Assembly: GCF_008271655.1 (NCBI RefSeq)
Contig: NZ_VKKX01000011.1
Coordinates: forward strand, 310,001 to 374,000
Length of the DNA: 64,000 bases
From: Gemmobacter caeruleus
GTDB lineage: Bacteria; Pseudomonadota; Alphaproteobacteria; Rhodobacterales; Rhodobacteraceae
Direction of reading: 5' to 3'
The position numbers were made by a program, and so were the translations under genes. This document shows positions 7,917 to 17,503 of this stretch, piece by piece. How positions within the stretch are numbered: the first letter of the stretch is position 1; the number at the start of each line of letters is the position of its first letter. Under the pieces are notes generated by a model. The model made no database searches, was not told where the DNA came from, and saw only the letters and a program-made list of their open reading frames with translations.

Positions 7917-9335
7917 TTAGCCGAGTTGCGCCTTCCAGCGGGCAATCTGCGCCGCAACCTGCACCGGCGAAGTTCCGCCGTAAGACTGCCGGGAGTTTAC
8001 GGAATTCTCCACGCCCAGCACCGAATATACACTCTGGTTTATGCCGGGGTGAACCGATTGCATCTCGGGCATGGTTAGTTCGGGCAGGTCGCAGCCCTTT
8101 TTCTCGGCCAGCGCGACCAGCGTGCCGGTGACATGATGCGCCTCGCGGAAGGGCAGCCCCAGTTCGCGCACCAGCCAGTCGGCCAGATCGGTCGCGGTAG
8201 AAAAGCCGCTGGCCGCCGCCGCGCGCAGCGTCTGGATCTGCGGAACCATGTCGCTGACCATGCCGGTCATCGCGGCCAGCCCCAGCATCAGCGTATCGGC
8301 GGCGTCAAAGACCTGTTCCTTGTCTTCCTGCATATCCTTGGAATAGGTCAGCGGCAGGCCCTTCATCACCGTGAACAGCGCCACCGTCGCCCCCAGGATG
8401 CGCCCCAGCTTGGCGCGCAGCAGTTCGGCCGCGTCGGGGTTCTTCTTTTGCGGCATGATCGACGATCCGGTCGTCCATTTGTCGCTCAGCCGCACGAAGC
8501 GGAATTGCGCGCTGGACCAGATCACCAGTTCCTCGGCAAAGCGCGACAGGTGCATGGCGCAGATCGACGCGGCCGACAGGAATTCCAGCGCGAAATCGCG
8601 GTCCGACACGCTGTCGAGGCTGTTGGCCGTCGGCCGGTCAAAGCCAAGCGCCGCCGCCGTCATGTGGCGGTCGATGGCAAAGCCGGTGCCGGCCAGCGCC
8701 GCCGCGCCCAGCGGGCATTCGTTCATGCGCCGCCGCGCATCCTCGAACCGGCTCCGGTCGCGGGCCAGCATTTCGACATAGGCCAGCATGTGATGGCCCC
8801 AGGTGACGGGCTGGGCGGTTTGCAGATGGGTGAAGCCCGGCATGATCCAGTCGGCGCCGGCCTCGGCCTGGGCCAGAAAGGCCTGCATCAGCGCGGTCAG
8901 CCCGGCAATCGCCGCATCGCATTGGTCGCGCACCCAAAGCCGGAAATCCACCGCGACCTGATCGTTGCGCGACCGCGCCGTGTGCAGACGCTTGCCGGCC
9001 TCGCCCACGATTTCGGTCAGGCGGCTTTCGACCGCCATATGGATGTCTTCCTGTTCGACCCGGAACACGAAATTTCCGGCCTCGATCTCTGACAACACCG
9101 TGAGCAGGCCTTCCCGAATGGCCTCGGCATCTTTATCCGTCAGGATGCCCTGTGCCGCGAGCATCGCGGCATGGGCGCGGGAACCTGCAATATCCTGCGC
9201 GTAAAGCCGCTGGTCGAAACCGATGGAGGCATTGATGGCCTGCATGATGGCATCCGGCCCGGTCTGGAAGCGCCCGCCCCACATGGCATTCGCCGTCTGG
9301 GCACTGGCGGTCGGGGTCTTGTCTTCTGCGCTCAT
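7917..9335 (-). CDS. argH: Argininosuccinate lyase
   Basis: A 472-residue cytosolic enzyme of the fumarase/aspartase superfamily that splits argininosuccinate to arginine and fumarate. The superfamily signature [12 protein letters not shown] lies at about 290-301 and carries the catalytic serine loop; other conserved blocks include [16 protein letters not shown] and [11 protein letters not shown]. The start at 9335 ([11 protein letters not shown]) gives a normal ArgH beginning MWGGRF after a 17-residue lead. It diverges from the TlpA-like gene, with only 24 bases between the starts, so the two promoters must overlap the coding ends. Confidence 0.97.
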   Translation of the reverse strand: MSAEDKTPTASAQTANAMWGGRFQTGPDAIMQAINASIGFDQRLYAQDIAGSRAHAAMLAAQGILTDKDAEAIREGLLTVLSEIEAGNFVFRVEQEDIHMAVESRLTEIVGEAGKRLHTARSRNDQVAVDFRLWVRDQCDAAIAGLTALMQAFLAQAEAGADWIMPGFTHLQTAQPVTWGHHMLAYVEMLARDRSRFEDARRRMNECPLGAAALAGTGFAIDRHMTAAALGFDRPTANSLDSVSDRDFALEFLSAASICAMHLSRFAEELVIWSSAQFRFVRLSDKWTTGSSIMPQKKNPDAAELLRAKLGRILGATVALFTVMKGLPLTYSKDMQEDKEQVFDAADTLMLGLAAMTGMVSDMVPQIQTLRAAAASGFSTATDLADWLVRELGLPFREAHHVTGTLVALAEKKGCDLPELTMPEMQSVHPGINQSVYSVLGVENSVNSRQSYGGTSPVQVAAQIARWKAQLG

Positions 9336-9359
9336 CGCGGGCCTGCCTTTGGAGGGGAT

Positions 9360-9908
9360 ATGCTGACTTTCCGTGCCGCCGTTCTTTATACGGCCTTGAT
9401 GTTCGGTGCAAACCCGGCAGCCGCCGATCTGGCAGCCGCCGATGCCCTGCGGGCGGGCGACATGCAGAAACTGAACTTCGCCGAGGCGCAGGCCTTGCCG
9501 GAAATCGGGCTTGTGGGGCTGGATGATGCGCCGCGCACGCTGTCGGAGTTTCGCGGCAAATGGGTGGTGCTGAATTTCTGGGCCACCTGGTGCCCGCCCT
9601 GCCGCCACGAGATGCCCTCGCTCGGTGCCTTGCAGACCGCGCTTGGCAGTGACCGGTTCGAGGTGGTGACCGTGGCCACCGGGCGCAATGCCGTGCCCGC
9701 GATCGAGGAGTTTTTCGCCGAAACCGGCGTGACGCATCTGACCGCCCTGCGCGATCCGAAATCGACGCTGGCGCGCAGTATCGGCATCGCCGGCCTGCCG
9801 GTGACGGTGATCCTGAACCCAGAGGGGCAGGAGGTCGGGCGGCTGATCGGCGATGCCGACTGGAACAGCGCCGAGGCCCATGCGGTGCTTTCGGCGCTGA
9901 TGAACTGA
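9360..9908 (+). CDS. TlpA-like periplasmic thiol-disulfide oxidoreductase
   Basis: A 182-residue thioredoxin-fold protein with a cleavable signal peptide (about 1-22, ending PAAA) and the redox motif WCPPC (C78, C81) in [14 protein letters not shown], followed by the cis-proline loop GLPVT. It probably reduces disulfides in periplasmic clients; in many bacteria this class serves cytochrome maturation or copper handling, but nothing here fixes the client. The start is the ATG at 9360, preceded by GGAGGGG. Convergent with the DUF2087 gene, four bases apart. Confidence 0.88.
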   Translation: MLTFRAAVLYTALMFGANPAAADLAAADALRAGDMQKLNFAEAQALPEIGLVGLDDAPRTLSEFRGKWVVLNFWATWCPPCRHEMPSLGALQTALGSDRFEVVTVATGRNAVPAIEEFFAETGVTHLTALRDPKSTLARSIGIAGLPVTVILNPEGQEVGRLIGDADWNSAEAHAVLSALMN

Positions 9909-9912
9909 CGGC

Positions 9913-10452
9913 TCAGCCAGAGGGGTGCAGGGCCCGGATCAGGGCCTGTGCCTCGGCCGGCGGGGCCTGTTCGATGCGGCGATAGGCGCGGCCGTCGGCG
10001 GTGCGCCAGATCAGCCCGCGCTGCGCCATGCTGCGTCGCAGGATCGCCGGGTCGCCGAACAGATGCAGGTCATGCAGCGCCGCGTTGAAGCCGCGTTCCG
10101 TCCAGACCGTGCCGCGTGGCAGTTGCGCCCACAGGCCCCAAAGCGCCAGATGCTGCGCGCCGGTCTTGGCGGGCCAGCTTTTCAACCGCGCCTCGGCGTC
10201 AAAATAGCGCCGCACCCGCGCGACCTCTTTCAGATCGACCGCAGGCGGCGCGGGCAGGGGCGCCGCCAGCCTTTCGGCCGCCGTGGCCTGGGCGCGGAAA
10301 TGCTGGAAATTGCGGTATCCCGCCCCGCGTGCAAGCATGTTCATCAGGCTCAGATGTCCGGGGGTCGCCGCGTCTGCGGCCAGTTCGGTCTTCAGGTGGC
10401 GCGCAAGGCGAGAGATGTCATCCGCCCGATAGGGCAGGGCAAGGCGTGTCAT
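9913..10452 (-). CDS. DUF2087 domain protein
   Basis: A 179-residue protein, no signal or TM. The C-terminal two thirds (about 78-165) match DUF2087, with [23 protein letters not shown], a middle [13 protein letters not shown] stretch and a final arginine pair in YRR. The first 60 residues form a helical region ([11 protein letters not shown]...[22 protein letters not shown]). DUF2087 proteins are thought to be DNA-binding regulators, but the target is unknown. It is followed within four bases by the convergent TlpA-like gene. Confidence 0.82.
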   Translation of the reverse strand: MTRLALPYRADDISRLARHLKTELAADAATPGHLSLMNMLARGAGYRNFQHFRAQATAAERLAAPLPAPPAVDLKEVARVRRYFDAEARLKSWPAKTGAQHLALWGLWAQLPRGTVWTERGFNAALHDLHLFGDPAILRRSMAQRGLIWRTADGRAYRRIEQAPPAEAQALIRALHPSG

Positions 10453-10601
10453 GGCAACCTCATGTCAGCCCGGATCAGCGCGGGTCACCCTTGGCGCGCT
10501 GGCATGGAGGGAACCATGGCGCGGATCGCAAGCAGGTTTAGCTGGCCTTGCGGCTGGTGACGCCTGGGTGAACTGCCGACCCTTCGGTCAATCTAGGCCC
10601 G

Positions 10602-11171
10602 TCAGGCCCGCGCCGCAAGCCGCGCGTGACAGGGGCAATGGGTCATGTGGTCATTCACCATGCCGGTGGCCTGCATGAAGGCATAGACGATGGTCGGCCC
10701 GCAGAACTTGAACCCCTCGGCCTTCAGCGCCTTGGACATGGCGCGCGATTGTGCGGTTTCGGTCGGCACCTCGGCCATGCTGGCAAAGCAGTTCTGGATC
10801 GGGTTTCCGCCGACAAAGCGCCACAAGAAGGGCGCGAATCCCTCGCGCGCCTCGATGCGCAGATAGGCCTGCGCGCCGGCGATGGTGCCCTCGATCTTGC
10901 CGCGATGGCGCACGATGCCGGCATCGCCCAGCAGGCGCTGCACCTCGGCCTCGCCCCAGGTTGCGATAATCTCGGGGCGAAATCCGGCAAAGGCCGCGCG
11001 AAAGGCCTCGCGCTTGCGCAGGATGGTGATCCAGCTCAGCCCGGCCTGAAAACCATCGAGAATCAGCTTCTCGAACAGGGCACGGCCGTCGCGTTCCGGC
11101 ACGCCCCATTCATGGTCGTGATAGGCGACATAAAGCGGGTCCGAACCACACCAGGTGCAACGCTGTTCCAC
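10602..11171 (-). CDS. tag: DNA-3-methyladenine glycosylase I
   Basis: A 189-residue base-excision enzyme removing 3-methyladenine from DNA. Seen: the N-terminal CTWCGSDPLYVAYHDHEWG with candidate zinc ligands C5 and H18, the active-site region LFEKLILDGFQAGLSW, and the C-terminal His/Cys ligands in NDHMTHCPCH. I chose the GTG start at 11171 because GGAGG sits five bases upstream; a TTG four codons earlier would overlap that Shine-Dalgarno. Length is normal. It is divergent from the EAL gene. Confidence 0.94.
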   Translation of the reverse strand: MEQRCTWCGSDPLYVAYHDHEWGVPERDGRALFEKLILDGFQAGLSWITILRKREAFRAAFAGFRPEIIATWGEAEVQRLLGDAGIVRHRGKIEGTIAGAQAYLRIEAREGFAPFLWRFVGGNPIQNCFASMAEVPTETAQSRAMSKALKAEGFKFCGPTIVYAFMQATGMVNDHMTHCPCHARLAARA

Positions 11172-11278
11172 GGGAACCTCCAAATGCGTAAAACTGGAAC
11201 TAAATGTGAACTTTCACCCCGTCTTTACCTTTCGCGGCGCAGTCTGTCGAGACATGCGGGGCATGAAAGGACGATCGG

Positions 11279-12106
11279 ATGGCGGGGCAAGGGCAGGAAA
11301 GGGCAGGGGTTTCGGGTAGCCCGCTGGCTTTCGTGATCTCCGAACAGGACCGGCAGACGCTGGATATGGTGCAGGCCGCCTTGGCCGAAAGCCGCGTGCG
11401 GCTGGCCTTTCAGCCCGTCGTGCTGGCGCAAAGCCCTGATCGCACTGCCTTTTGGGAAGGGCTGGTGCGCGTGCTGGATCCCAAGGGGCGGGTGATCCCG
11501 GCCCGCGACTTCATGCCCGTCATCGAAAATACCGAACTCGGCCGGCTGATCGACTGCGCGGCACTGGGCCAGGCCCTGACGACGCTGGCGCGGCACAGCG
11601 ATGTGCGGCTGTCGGTCAACATGTCGGCGCGCTCCATCGGTTATCCGCGCTGGATGCGCATCCTGAAAAAGGGCTTGCAGACCTCGCCCACCATAGGGGA
11701 GCGGCTGATCCTCGAAATCACCGAAAGCTCTGCCATTCTGGTGCCCGAGGTGGTGACCGCCTTCATGGACGATCTGCAACGCGAGGGGATCGCCTTCGCG
11801 CTTGACGATTTCGGTGCGGGCTATACCGCCTTTCGGCATTTCAAGGATTTCTTCTTTGACATCATCAAGATCGACGGCCAGTTCATCCGCAACATCCATC
11901 GCGACCCCGATAATCAGGTGCTGACCCGGGCGCTGTTGTCCATCGCGCGCCAGTTCGAGATGTTCTGCGTGGCCGAAGCGGTCGAAACCCCCGAAGAGGC
12001 GGCCTTTCTGCAATCCATCGGCATGGATTGCCTGCAAGGCTATCTGTTCGGCGCCCCCAGCTTGCGCCCGGCTTTCCTGCCCGAGGAACGGCGGCGACGC
12101 GCGTGA
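11279..12106 (+). CDS. EAL-domain cyclic-di-GMP phosphodiesterase (stand-alone)
   Basis: A 275-residue single-domain EAL protein expected to hydrolyse c-di-GMP to pGpG. The metal and substrate ligands are in place: E60 of the signature (which reads EGL, not EAL), N114 in SVNMS, E146 in LEITES, D176/D177 in LDDFGAGY, K197 in IIKIDG, E233 and E236 in AEAVE, Q253 in LQGYLFG. Loop 6 (DFGAGYTAF) is intact, so activity is likely. There is no GGDEF, sensor or TM region. An AAAGGA ribosome-binding site lies seven bases before the ATG. Confidence 0.93.
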   Translation: MAGQGQERAGVSGSPLAFVISEQDRQTLDMVQAALAESRVRLAFQPVVLAQSPDRTAFWEGLVRVLDPKGRVIPARDFMPVIENTELGRLIDCAALGQALTTLARHSDVRLSVNMSARSIGYPRWMRILKKGLQTSPTIGERLILEITESSAILVPEVVTAFMDDLQREGIAFALDDFGAGYTAFRHFKDFFFDIIKIDGQFIRNIHRDPDNQVLTRALLSIARQFEMFCVAEAVETPEEAAFLQSIGMDCLQGYLFGAPSLRPAFLPEERRRRA

Positions 12107-12151
12107 CGGCGGATATGTGCAAAGCAGACCGCGCAGGTTGCGCAATTTTCT

Positions 12152-12180
12152 TGCGTGACGTCGGGTTCCGGCCTACCCAT
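12152..12180 (+). promoter_or_regulatory. Promoter candidate for phaA
   Basis: TTGCGT, 17 bases, TACCCA, about 50 bases before the phaA ATG. A palindrome TTGCGCAA lies just upstream (about 12139-12146). The -10 element is poor, so this rests mainly on the -35, the spacing and the position. Confidence 0.4.
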
Positions 12181-12232
12181 GCTGCTGACGCGCGGCGCAT
12201 GTCGCCGCCTCGGCCAAGGGAAAGGACCAGCC

Positions 12233-13408
12233 ATGACCAATGTCGTTATCGTATCTGCGGGCCGCACGGCGGTTGGCAGCTTCAACGGGGCTTTCGCAAA
12301 TACGCCTGCGCATGAACTGGGCGCCGCGGTGATCGACGCGGTGGTCGCCCGCGCCGGCATCGACAAGGCCGAGGTGTCGGAAACCATTCTGGGCCAGGTG
12401 CTGACCGCCGGTCAGGGCCAGAACCCGGCCCGCCAGGCGCATATTCTGGCCGGCCTCGCAAAGGAAGCGTCCGCCTGGTCGCTGAACCAGGTTTGCGGCT
12501 CAGGCCTGCGGGCGGTCGCGCTCGGGGCGCAGCATGTGCAACTCGGCGATGCCGAGATCGTCGTGGCCGGCGGCCAGGAAAGCATGTCGCTCAGCCCCCA
12601 TGTCGCGCATCTGCGCGCGGGACAGAAGATGGGCGACATGAAGTTCATCGACTCGATGATCAAGGACGGTCTGTGGGATGCCTTCAACGGCTATCACATG
12701 GGCCAGACCGCCGAAAACGTGGCGACGCAATGGCAGATCAGCCGCGAAACGCAGGATGAATTCGCGCTGGCCAGCCAGAACAAGGCCGAGGCCGCCCAGA
12801 AGGCCGGCAAGTTCAAGGACGAGATCATTCCCTTCACCATCAAGACCCGCAAGGGCGATGTGATCGTGGACATCGACGAATATATCCGTCTCGGCGCCAC
12901 GATCGAGGCGATGCAAAAGCTGAAGCCCGCCTTCGCGAAGGACGGGTCGGTGACCGCGGGCAATGCGTCGGGCATCAATGACGGTGCGGCGGCGGTCGTG
13001 CTGATGACCGAGGCCGAGGCGGCGCGGCGCGGTCTGACGCCGCTGGCGCGCATCGCCTCTTATGCGACGGCGGGTCTTGATCCGTCGATCATGGGCGTTG
13101 GCCCGATCCATGCCAGCCGCAAGGCGCTGCAAAAGGCCGGCTGGTCGGTCGCCGATCTGGACCTGATCGAGGCGAACGAGGCTTTTGCCGCGCAGGCCTG
13201 CGCGGTCAACAAGGACATGGGTTGGGATCCGGCCAAGGTGAACGTGAACGGCGGCGCGATTGCCATCGGCCATCCGATCGGTGCCTCGGGTTGCCGTATC
13301 CTGAACACGCTGCTGTTCGAAATGGGCCGTTCGGGTGCCCGCAAGGGCCTTGCCACGCTGTGTATCGGCGGCGGCATGGGCGTGGCCATGTGCCTCGAAC
13401 GCGCCTGA
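12233..13408 (+). CDS. phaA: Acetyl-CoA C-acetyltransferase (beta-ketothiolase)
   Basis: A 391-residue biosynthetic thiolase condensing two acetyl-CoA to acetoacetyl-CoA, the first step to polyhydroxybutyrate. The acyl-accepting C88 lies in [10 protein letters not shown]; the thiolase signatures [17 protein letters not shown] and the C-terminal catalytic Cys in [11 protein letters not shown] are present. It is followed by phaB on the same strand, but a strong hairpin lies between them. The start has a GGGAAAGGA stretch upstream. Confidence 0.96.
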   Translation: MTNVVIVSAGRTAVGSFNGAFANTPAHELGAAVIDAVVARAGIDKAEVSETILGQVLTAGQGQNPARQAHILAGLAKEASAWSLNQVCGSGLRAVALGAQHVQLGDAEIVVAGGQESMSLSPHVAHLRAGQKMGDMKFIDSMIKDGLWDAFNGYHMGQTAENVATQWQISRETQDEFALASQNKAEAAQKAGKFKDEIIPFTIKTRKGDVIVDIDEYIRLGATIEAMQKLKPAFAKDGSVTAGNASGINDGAAAVVLMTEAEAARRGLTPLARIASYATAGLDPSIMGVGPIHASRKALQKAGWSVADLDLIEANEAFAAQACAVNKDMGWDPAKVNVNGGAIAIGHPIGASGCRILNTLLFEMGRSGARKGLATLCIGGGMGVAMCLERA

Positions 13409-13442
13409 TTGTCATGTGTGCGTAATATTGCTGCAAAAGCAA

Positions 13443-13475
13443 AAAAGAGGGCGCAACAATGTTGCGCCCTCTTTT
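13443..13475 (+). terminator. Strong bidirectional terminator between phaA and phaB
   Basis: A perfect 15-base-pair stem (AAAAGAGGGCGCAAC and its complement) with a three-base loop AAT. The A-rich left and T-rich right ends make it a rho-independent terminator on either strand. It stands between phaA and phaB, so phaB may be attenuated or transcribed separately. Confidence 0.88.
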
Positions 13476-13522
13476 CTTATTCGATAGCTAGATTTCAAAG
13501 GTCTTATTCCGGAGGAGGAATC

Positions 13523-14248
13523 ATGTCGAAAGTTGCTTTGGTCACCGGCGGGTCGCGTGGCATCGGTGCTGCCATCTCGATCGCGCTGAAAAATGCGGGC
13601 TATACCGTTGCCGCCAATTATGCCGGCAATGATGAGGCCGCCGCGAAATTCACGGCCGAGACCGGCATCAAGACCTATAAATGGTCGGTCGCCGACTATG
13701 ACGCCTGTGCCGCCGGGATCGCGCAGGTCGAGGCTGATCTGGGCCCGGTCGCCGTGCTGGTCAACAATGCCGGCATCACCCGCGATGCGATGTTCCACAA
13801 GATGACGCCCGCGCAGTGGAAAGAGGTGATCGACACCAACCTGACCGGGCTCTTCAACATGACCCACCCGCTCTGGTCGGGGATGCGCGACCGCAAGTTC
13901 GGGCGCATCGTCAATATCAGCTCGATCAACGGCCAGAAGGGGCAGGCCGGTCAGGCCAACTATTCCGCCGCGAAATCGGGCGATCTGGGCTTTACCAAGG
14001 CCCTGGCGCAGGAGGGCGCGCGCGCCGGCATCACCGTCAACGCGATCTGCCCGGGCTATATCGGCACCGAGATGGTGCGCGCCATTGATGAAAAAGTGCT
14101 GAATGAGCGCATCATTCCGCAAATTCCGGTCGGCCGTCTGGGCGAACCGGAGGAGATCGCCCGCTGCGTCGTGTTCCTCGCCTCGGACGAGGCCGGTTTC
14201 ATCACCGGTTCGACCATCAGCGCGAATGGCGGCCAGTTCTTCGTCTGA
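13523..14248 (+). CDS. phaB: Acetoacetyl-CoA reductase (NADPH)
   Basis: A 241-residue short-chain dehydrogenase that reduces acetoacetyl-CoA to (R)-3-hydroxybutyryl-CoA for PHB. Seen: nucleotide motif TGGSRGIG near the N-terminus, NNAG, and the catalytic triad S134, Y147, K151. The ATG at 13523 has an excellent GGAGGAGG upstream; the frame remains open back to 13409 but runs through the terminator and is not coding there. No phaC or phaP is in the window. Confidence 0.95.
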   Translation: MSKVALVTGGSRGIGAAISIALKNAGYTVAANYAGNDEAAAKFTAETGIKTYKWSVADYDACAAGIAQVEADLGPVAVLVNNAGITRDAMFHKMTPAQWKEVIDTNLTGLFNMTHPLWSGMRDRKFGRIVNISSINGQKGQAGQANYSAAKSGDLGFTKALAQEGARAGITVNAICPGYIGTEMVRAIDEKVLNERIIPQIPVGRLGEPEEIARCVVFLASDEAGFITGSTISANGGQFFV

Positions 14249-14266
14249 CCGATCCGACATGCCGCG

Positions 14267-14290
14267 AAAGGCCCGCTTCGGCGGGCCTTT
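14267..14290 (+). terminator. Rho-independent terminator after phaB
   Basis: AAAGGCCCGC, loop TTCG, GCGGGCCTTT: a 10-base-pair stem closed by a stable tetraloop, 18 bases after the phaB stop and ending in T residues. Confidence 0.88.
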
Positions 14291-14342
14291 CTGCTTGCGA
14301 GGGGGCGTCGGCAGCGGCAAGGTGCCGCGACCGGAGGATCGG

Positions 14343-15209
14343 ATGACCCGCGCACGCGCTACCTTGATCGGCTTTACGGCAGTCCTGCTCTGGGCGCTGC
14401 TGGCCCTGTTCACCATCGGCTCGGCCCCCGTGCCGGCGTTTCAGCTGAACGCGATCTGCTTTGCCATCGGCGGGGGGGTCGGGCTGATCTGGACGCTGGC
14501 CACGGGGCAGGTGGCGGCGCTGCGGCGTGTGCCCGTCCAGGTCTATCTTTTTGGCACGGCTGGGCTTTTCGGCTATCATTTTCTGTATTTCACCGCCTTT
14601 CGCATCGCACCAAGCGCGGAGACCGGGCTGATCGCCTATCTCTGGCCGCTGTTCATCGTGCTGCTTTCGGGCCTGCTGCCGGGAGAGCGGCTGAGCGTCG
14701 CGCATGTCCTGGGCGCGCTGATTGCCTTTGGCGGTGCTGCCCTGATCGTGCTGGGGCGTGAGGGCGGCGAGGCAAATGCCCTGGGTCTGGCGCTGGCCTT
14801 TGGCTGTGCGGTGACCTGGGCGGTCTATTCGGTCGCCTCGCGCCGGCTGGGGCAGGTGCCGACGGTCGCGGTCACGGTCTATTGCCTGGCTACCGCGCTC
14901 TTGTCGCTGCTGTCTCATGCCCTGCTGGAGGAAACGCGCTGGCCGGAAACCGGGCTGGGCTGGGCGGCCACCCTCGCGCTTGGGGTGGGGCCGGTCGGCC
15001 TCGCCTTTTTCACCTGGGATATCGGCATGAAAAAAGGCGACATCCAGTTGCTCGGTGTCGCCTCCTATGCTGCGCCGCTCCTCTCCACGCTGGCGCTGGT
15101 GCTGGCCGGGATCGCGCCCCCTTCGCTGCTCCTCCTTGTCGCGGCGCTCCTCATCGCCGGGGGGGCCGCGCTGGCCGCCTGGGCCAGCGCGCGAAAAAAT
15201 CAGGCGTGA
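14343..15209 (+). CDS. DMT-superfamily (EamA) transporter, YddG-like
   Basis: A 288-residue inner-membrane protein with about ten TM segments arranged as two EamA repeats (about 5-140 and 145-285). The region AETGLIAYLWPLFIVLLSGLLPGE fits the end of the first repeat and MKKGDIQLLGVASYAAPLLST the second, and both resemble the YddG aromatic amino acid exporter group. The substrate is not determined. The coding end overlaps the convergent YdcH-like gene by ten bases. Confidence 0.82.
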   Translation: MTRARATLIGFTAVLLWALLALFTIGSAPVPAFQLNAICFAIGGGVGLIWTLATGQVAALRRVPVQVYLFGTAGLFGYHFLYFTAFRIAPSAETGLIAYLWPLFIVLLSGLLPGERLSVAHVLGALIAFGGAALIVLGREGGEANALGLALAFGCAVTWAVYSVASRRLGQVPTVAVTVYCLATALLSLLSHALLEETRWPETGLGWAATLALGVGPVGLAFFTWDIGMKKGDIQLLGVASYAAPLLSTLALVLAGIAPPSLLLLVAALLIAGGAALAAWASARKNQA

Positions 15210-15367
15210 GTCAGACGCTCGATCTCCTCCTTGATCTTCAGCTTCTGCTTTTTCAGGCTGGCGATTTCCAGATCGCTGCTGCCGGGCGCGCGCTGCGCTT
15301 TCTCGACCATGTCGGACAGGTGTTCGTGCTTCTTTTTCAGTTCGACAATATGCGAAGCGACGGTCAT
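15200..15367 (-). CDS. YdcH/DUF465 family small protein
   Basis: A 55-residue charged helical protein (MTVASHIVELKKKHEHLSD...), matching the DUF465/YdcH family of short coiled-coil proteins common in alphaproteobacteria. The start is the ATG at 15367, which has AGGAGG upstream; the longer frame to 15454 lacks support. Function unknown. It ends inside the last codons of the convergent DMT gene. Confidence 0.85.
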   Translation of the reverse strand: MTVASHIVELKKKHEHLSDMVEKAQRAPGSSDLEIASLKKQKLKIKEEIERLTHA

Positions 15368-15465
15368 CCAAACCTCCTGTGCTCTGTTCGGTAGGTTGAT
15401 TGCAGCACGGATTCGCGCCTCTGTCATCAAAATGTCACCGCCGCAGCGCAGCAATTGCAGGGCAT

Positions 15466-16224
15466 TCAGCCAAACTGCGCTGATAGGTCGCCGCCGTCGC
15501 GCAAGATCGCGCTGGCGGCGGGCGTATAGCTCTCACGGTCGCCGTCATGTGATGCGCCGTGATGCAGAACAAAGGGTGCGAGCAGCCGGAACGCCGCCTT
15601 TCCGCCCTTGCGGGCGCGCAGAATCACCCGTTTCGCCGCACGTCCCTCGCGCGCGGCCAGCGGCAAGACGGCTGCCGAACCGAGCTTGCCCAACCCGGAC
15701 AGCAGTTCAGGCAGCGCATCTGCGCCGGCGATCAGGGTCAGCCAGCCCCCCGGCCGCAGACGGCGCGCGGCCACCTGCACCCATTCGGTCAGCGGCACCG
15801 CATCCACCTGCATCGCGGTGGCGCGGATCGCAACGGGCGAGGGCGTGCCGCCCGCCGGATAGAAGGGCGGGTTGCAGATCACATGGTCAAAGTCGCGTCG
15901 CAGCGCCGCTGGCATGGCGCGCAGATCGCCCTCAACCACGTCCAGCGCGATGCCGTTGCGCGCGGCATTGCGTCGGGCCAGCGCGGCATAGCCCGGTTGC
16001 AGTTCCAGCCCTGCCAAGGCGAGCCCCGGCACACGCCGCCCGAGGCACAGCGCCGCCGCCCCGGCCCCGCAACCGAGATCCAGCACGCTTTCCCCGCCTT
16101 GCGCCGGACAGGCCGCGGCGAGCAACACCGGATCGGTCGCCGCGCGATAGCCCTGCACCGGCTGCCACAATCGCAACCGCCCGCAGAGGAACTTGTCATC
16201 CGAAAGTTGATCTTCGGTAAACAT
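15466..16224 (-). CDS. tRNA1(Val) (adenine37-N6)-methyltransferase-like protein
   Basis: A 252-residue class I SAM methyltransferase of the COG4123/TrmN6 group. The SAM loop VLDLGCGAG lies near residue 47, and the catalytic NPPF motif of N6-adenine methylases follows in HVICNPPFYP. Its ATG is joined to the stop of the DUF2007 gene (TGATG), and the two are probably translated together. The exact tRNA position is inferred from the family only. Confidence 0.87.
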   Translation of the reverse strand: MFTEDQLSDDKFLCGRLRLWQPVQGYRAATDPVLLAAACPAQGGESVLDLGCGAGAAALCLGRRVPGLALAGLELQPGYAALARRNAARNGIALDVVEGDLRAMPAALRRDFDHVICNPPFYPAGGTPSPVAIRATAMQVDAVPLTEWVQVAARRLRPGGWLTLIAGADALPELLSGLGKLGSAAVLPLAAREGRAAKRVILRARKGGKAAFRLLAPFVLHHGASHDGDRESYTPAASAILRDGGDLSAQFG

Positions 16225-16457
16225 CAGCCGCTCCGCCCGGGATCAATCTCGTTGTCGCGCAGGATGGCAGCGGCCAGAAAGGCGTCCCGCTCCGCGACCA
16301 TCAGCCGCTGGGGCCACAAACCGATGCCGCCTTCAAGGATGCTCATGTGGACGTCCAGCCGAAACACCGTTATACCCTCGCCCTCAAGAAGGGCTGTGGC
16401 AAAGGCGATGACCGTGGGGTCGGTGCTGCGGAGAATCTCTTTCATTTGGCTAGACAT
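16224..16457 (-). CDS. DUF2007 family small protein
   Basis: A 77-residue protein (73 if the second Met is used) resembling DUF2007, annotated as putative signal-transducing proteins: MKEILRSTDPTVIAFATALL, then VHMSILEGGIG and a final VAERDAFLAAAILRD. It is the first gene of a minus-strand pair with the methyltransferase and is divergent from the prenyl synthase, with 44 bases between the starts. Ribosome-binding support is weak for both start choices. Confidence 0.8.
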   Translation of the reverse strand: MSSQMKEILRSTDPTVIAFATALLEGEGITVFRLDVHMSILEGGIGLWPQRLMVAERDAFLAAAILRDNEIDPGRSG

Positions 16458-16501
16458 GTCGGCAATCCCCGGGGTTGTCGAGGGGATGACGCGAGGGGCA
16501 G

Positions 16502-17503
16502 ATGGGATTGGACGAGGTGGCGCGGAAACCGCATGAGCGCCTGATGGCGTGGCTGGCGGCCGATATGGAAGCGGTGAATGTCATGATCCGCGACCGCATG
16601 GCCTCGGAACATGCGCCGCGCATCCCGCAGGTGACCGCCCATCTGGTCGAGGCGGGGGGCAAGCGTCTGCGCCCGCTGCTGACCCTCGCTGCCGCACGGC
16701 TTTGCGGCTATGACGGCCCCTTTCACATCCACCTCGCCGCGACGGTCGAATTCATCCATACCGCGACGCTTTTGCATGATGACGTGGTGGATGAGAGCCG
16801 CCAACGCCGGGGCCGCCCGACGGCCAACCTGTTGTGGGACAACAAGTCTTCGGTTCTGGTCGGCGATTATCTGTTCGCGCGCAGCTTTCAGCTGATGACC
16901 GAGACCGGCTCGATGCGGGTGATGGAGATCCTGTCGAATGCCAGCGCCACCATCGCCGAGGGCGAGGTGCTGCAACTGACCGCCGCGCAGGATCTGGCGA
17001 CGACCGAGGCGATCTATCTGCAAGTCGTGCGCGGCAAGACGGCGGCGCTTTTCTCGGCGGCGACCGAGGTGGGCGGCGTGATTGCCGGGGCCGATGCGGC
17101 GCAGGTGCGCGCGCTTTACACCTATGGCGACGCGCTTGGCGTCGCCTTTCAGATCGCCGATGACCTGCTGGATTACGGTGGCAGCAGCGCGACGATCGGC
17201 AAGAATGTCGGCGACGATTTCCGCGAGCGCAAGCTGACCCTGCCGGTGATCAAGGCCGTCGCCCATGCCACCCCCGAGGAGCGCGCCTTCTGGGAACGCA
17301 CGATTGCCAAGGGCCATCAGGCCGAGGGCGATCTGGAGCAGGCGCTGGCGATCATGGCGCGGCATGGCGCGATGGAGGCCGCCCGTGCCGATGCGCTGGC
17401 CTGGGCCGATACCGCGCGTCATGCGCTGGAGGCGCTGCCCGACCATCCGATCCGCGGCATGCTGTCGGAACTTGCGGCCTACGTCGTCTCGCGGATCAGC
17501 TGA
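16502..17503 (+). CDS. Trans-polyprenyl diphosphate synthase (ubiquinone side chain)
   Basis: A 333-residue long-chain isoprenyl diphosphate synthase, most likely the octa- or decaprenyl enzyme that makes the quinone tail. The two aspartate motifs are complete: DDVVD (93-97) in LLHDDVVDE and DDLLD (220-224) in [17 protein letters not shown] (52-58) binds isopentenyl diphosphate. GAGGGG precedes the ATG. It converges on ispE, whose last 25 bases it overlaps, placing two isoprenoid genes end to end. Chain length cannot be read reliably from the sequence. Confidence 0.93.
   Translation: MGLDEVARKPHERLMAWLAADMEAVNVMIRDRMASEHAPRIPQVTAHLVEAGGKRLRPLLTLAAARLCGYDGPFHIHLAATVEFIHTATLLHDDVVDESRQRRGRPTANLLWDNKSSVLVGDYLFARSFQLMTETGSMRVMEILSNASATIAEGEVLQLTAAQDLATTEAIYLQVVRGKTAALFSAATEVGGVIAGADAAQVRALYTYGDALGVAFQIADDLLDYGGSSATIGKNVGDDFRERKLTLPVIKAVAHATPEERAFWERTIAKGHQAEGDLEQALAIMARHGAMEAARADALAWADTARHALEALPDHPIRGMLSELAAYVVSRIS

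Noticed and set aside
13409-13522. phaB extended 38 codons upstream
   Set aside because: It would translate through the terminator hairpin; GGAGGAGG marks the ATG at 13523.
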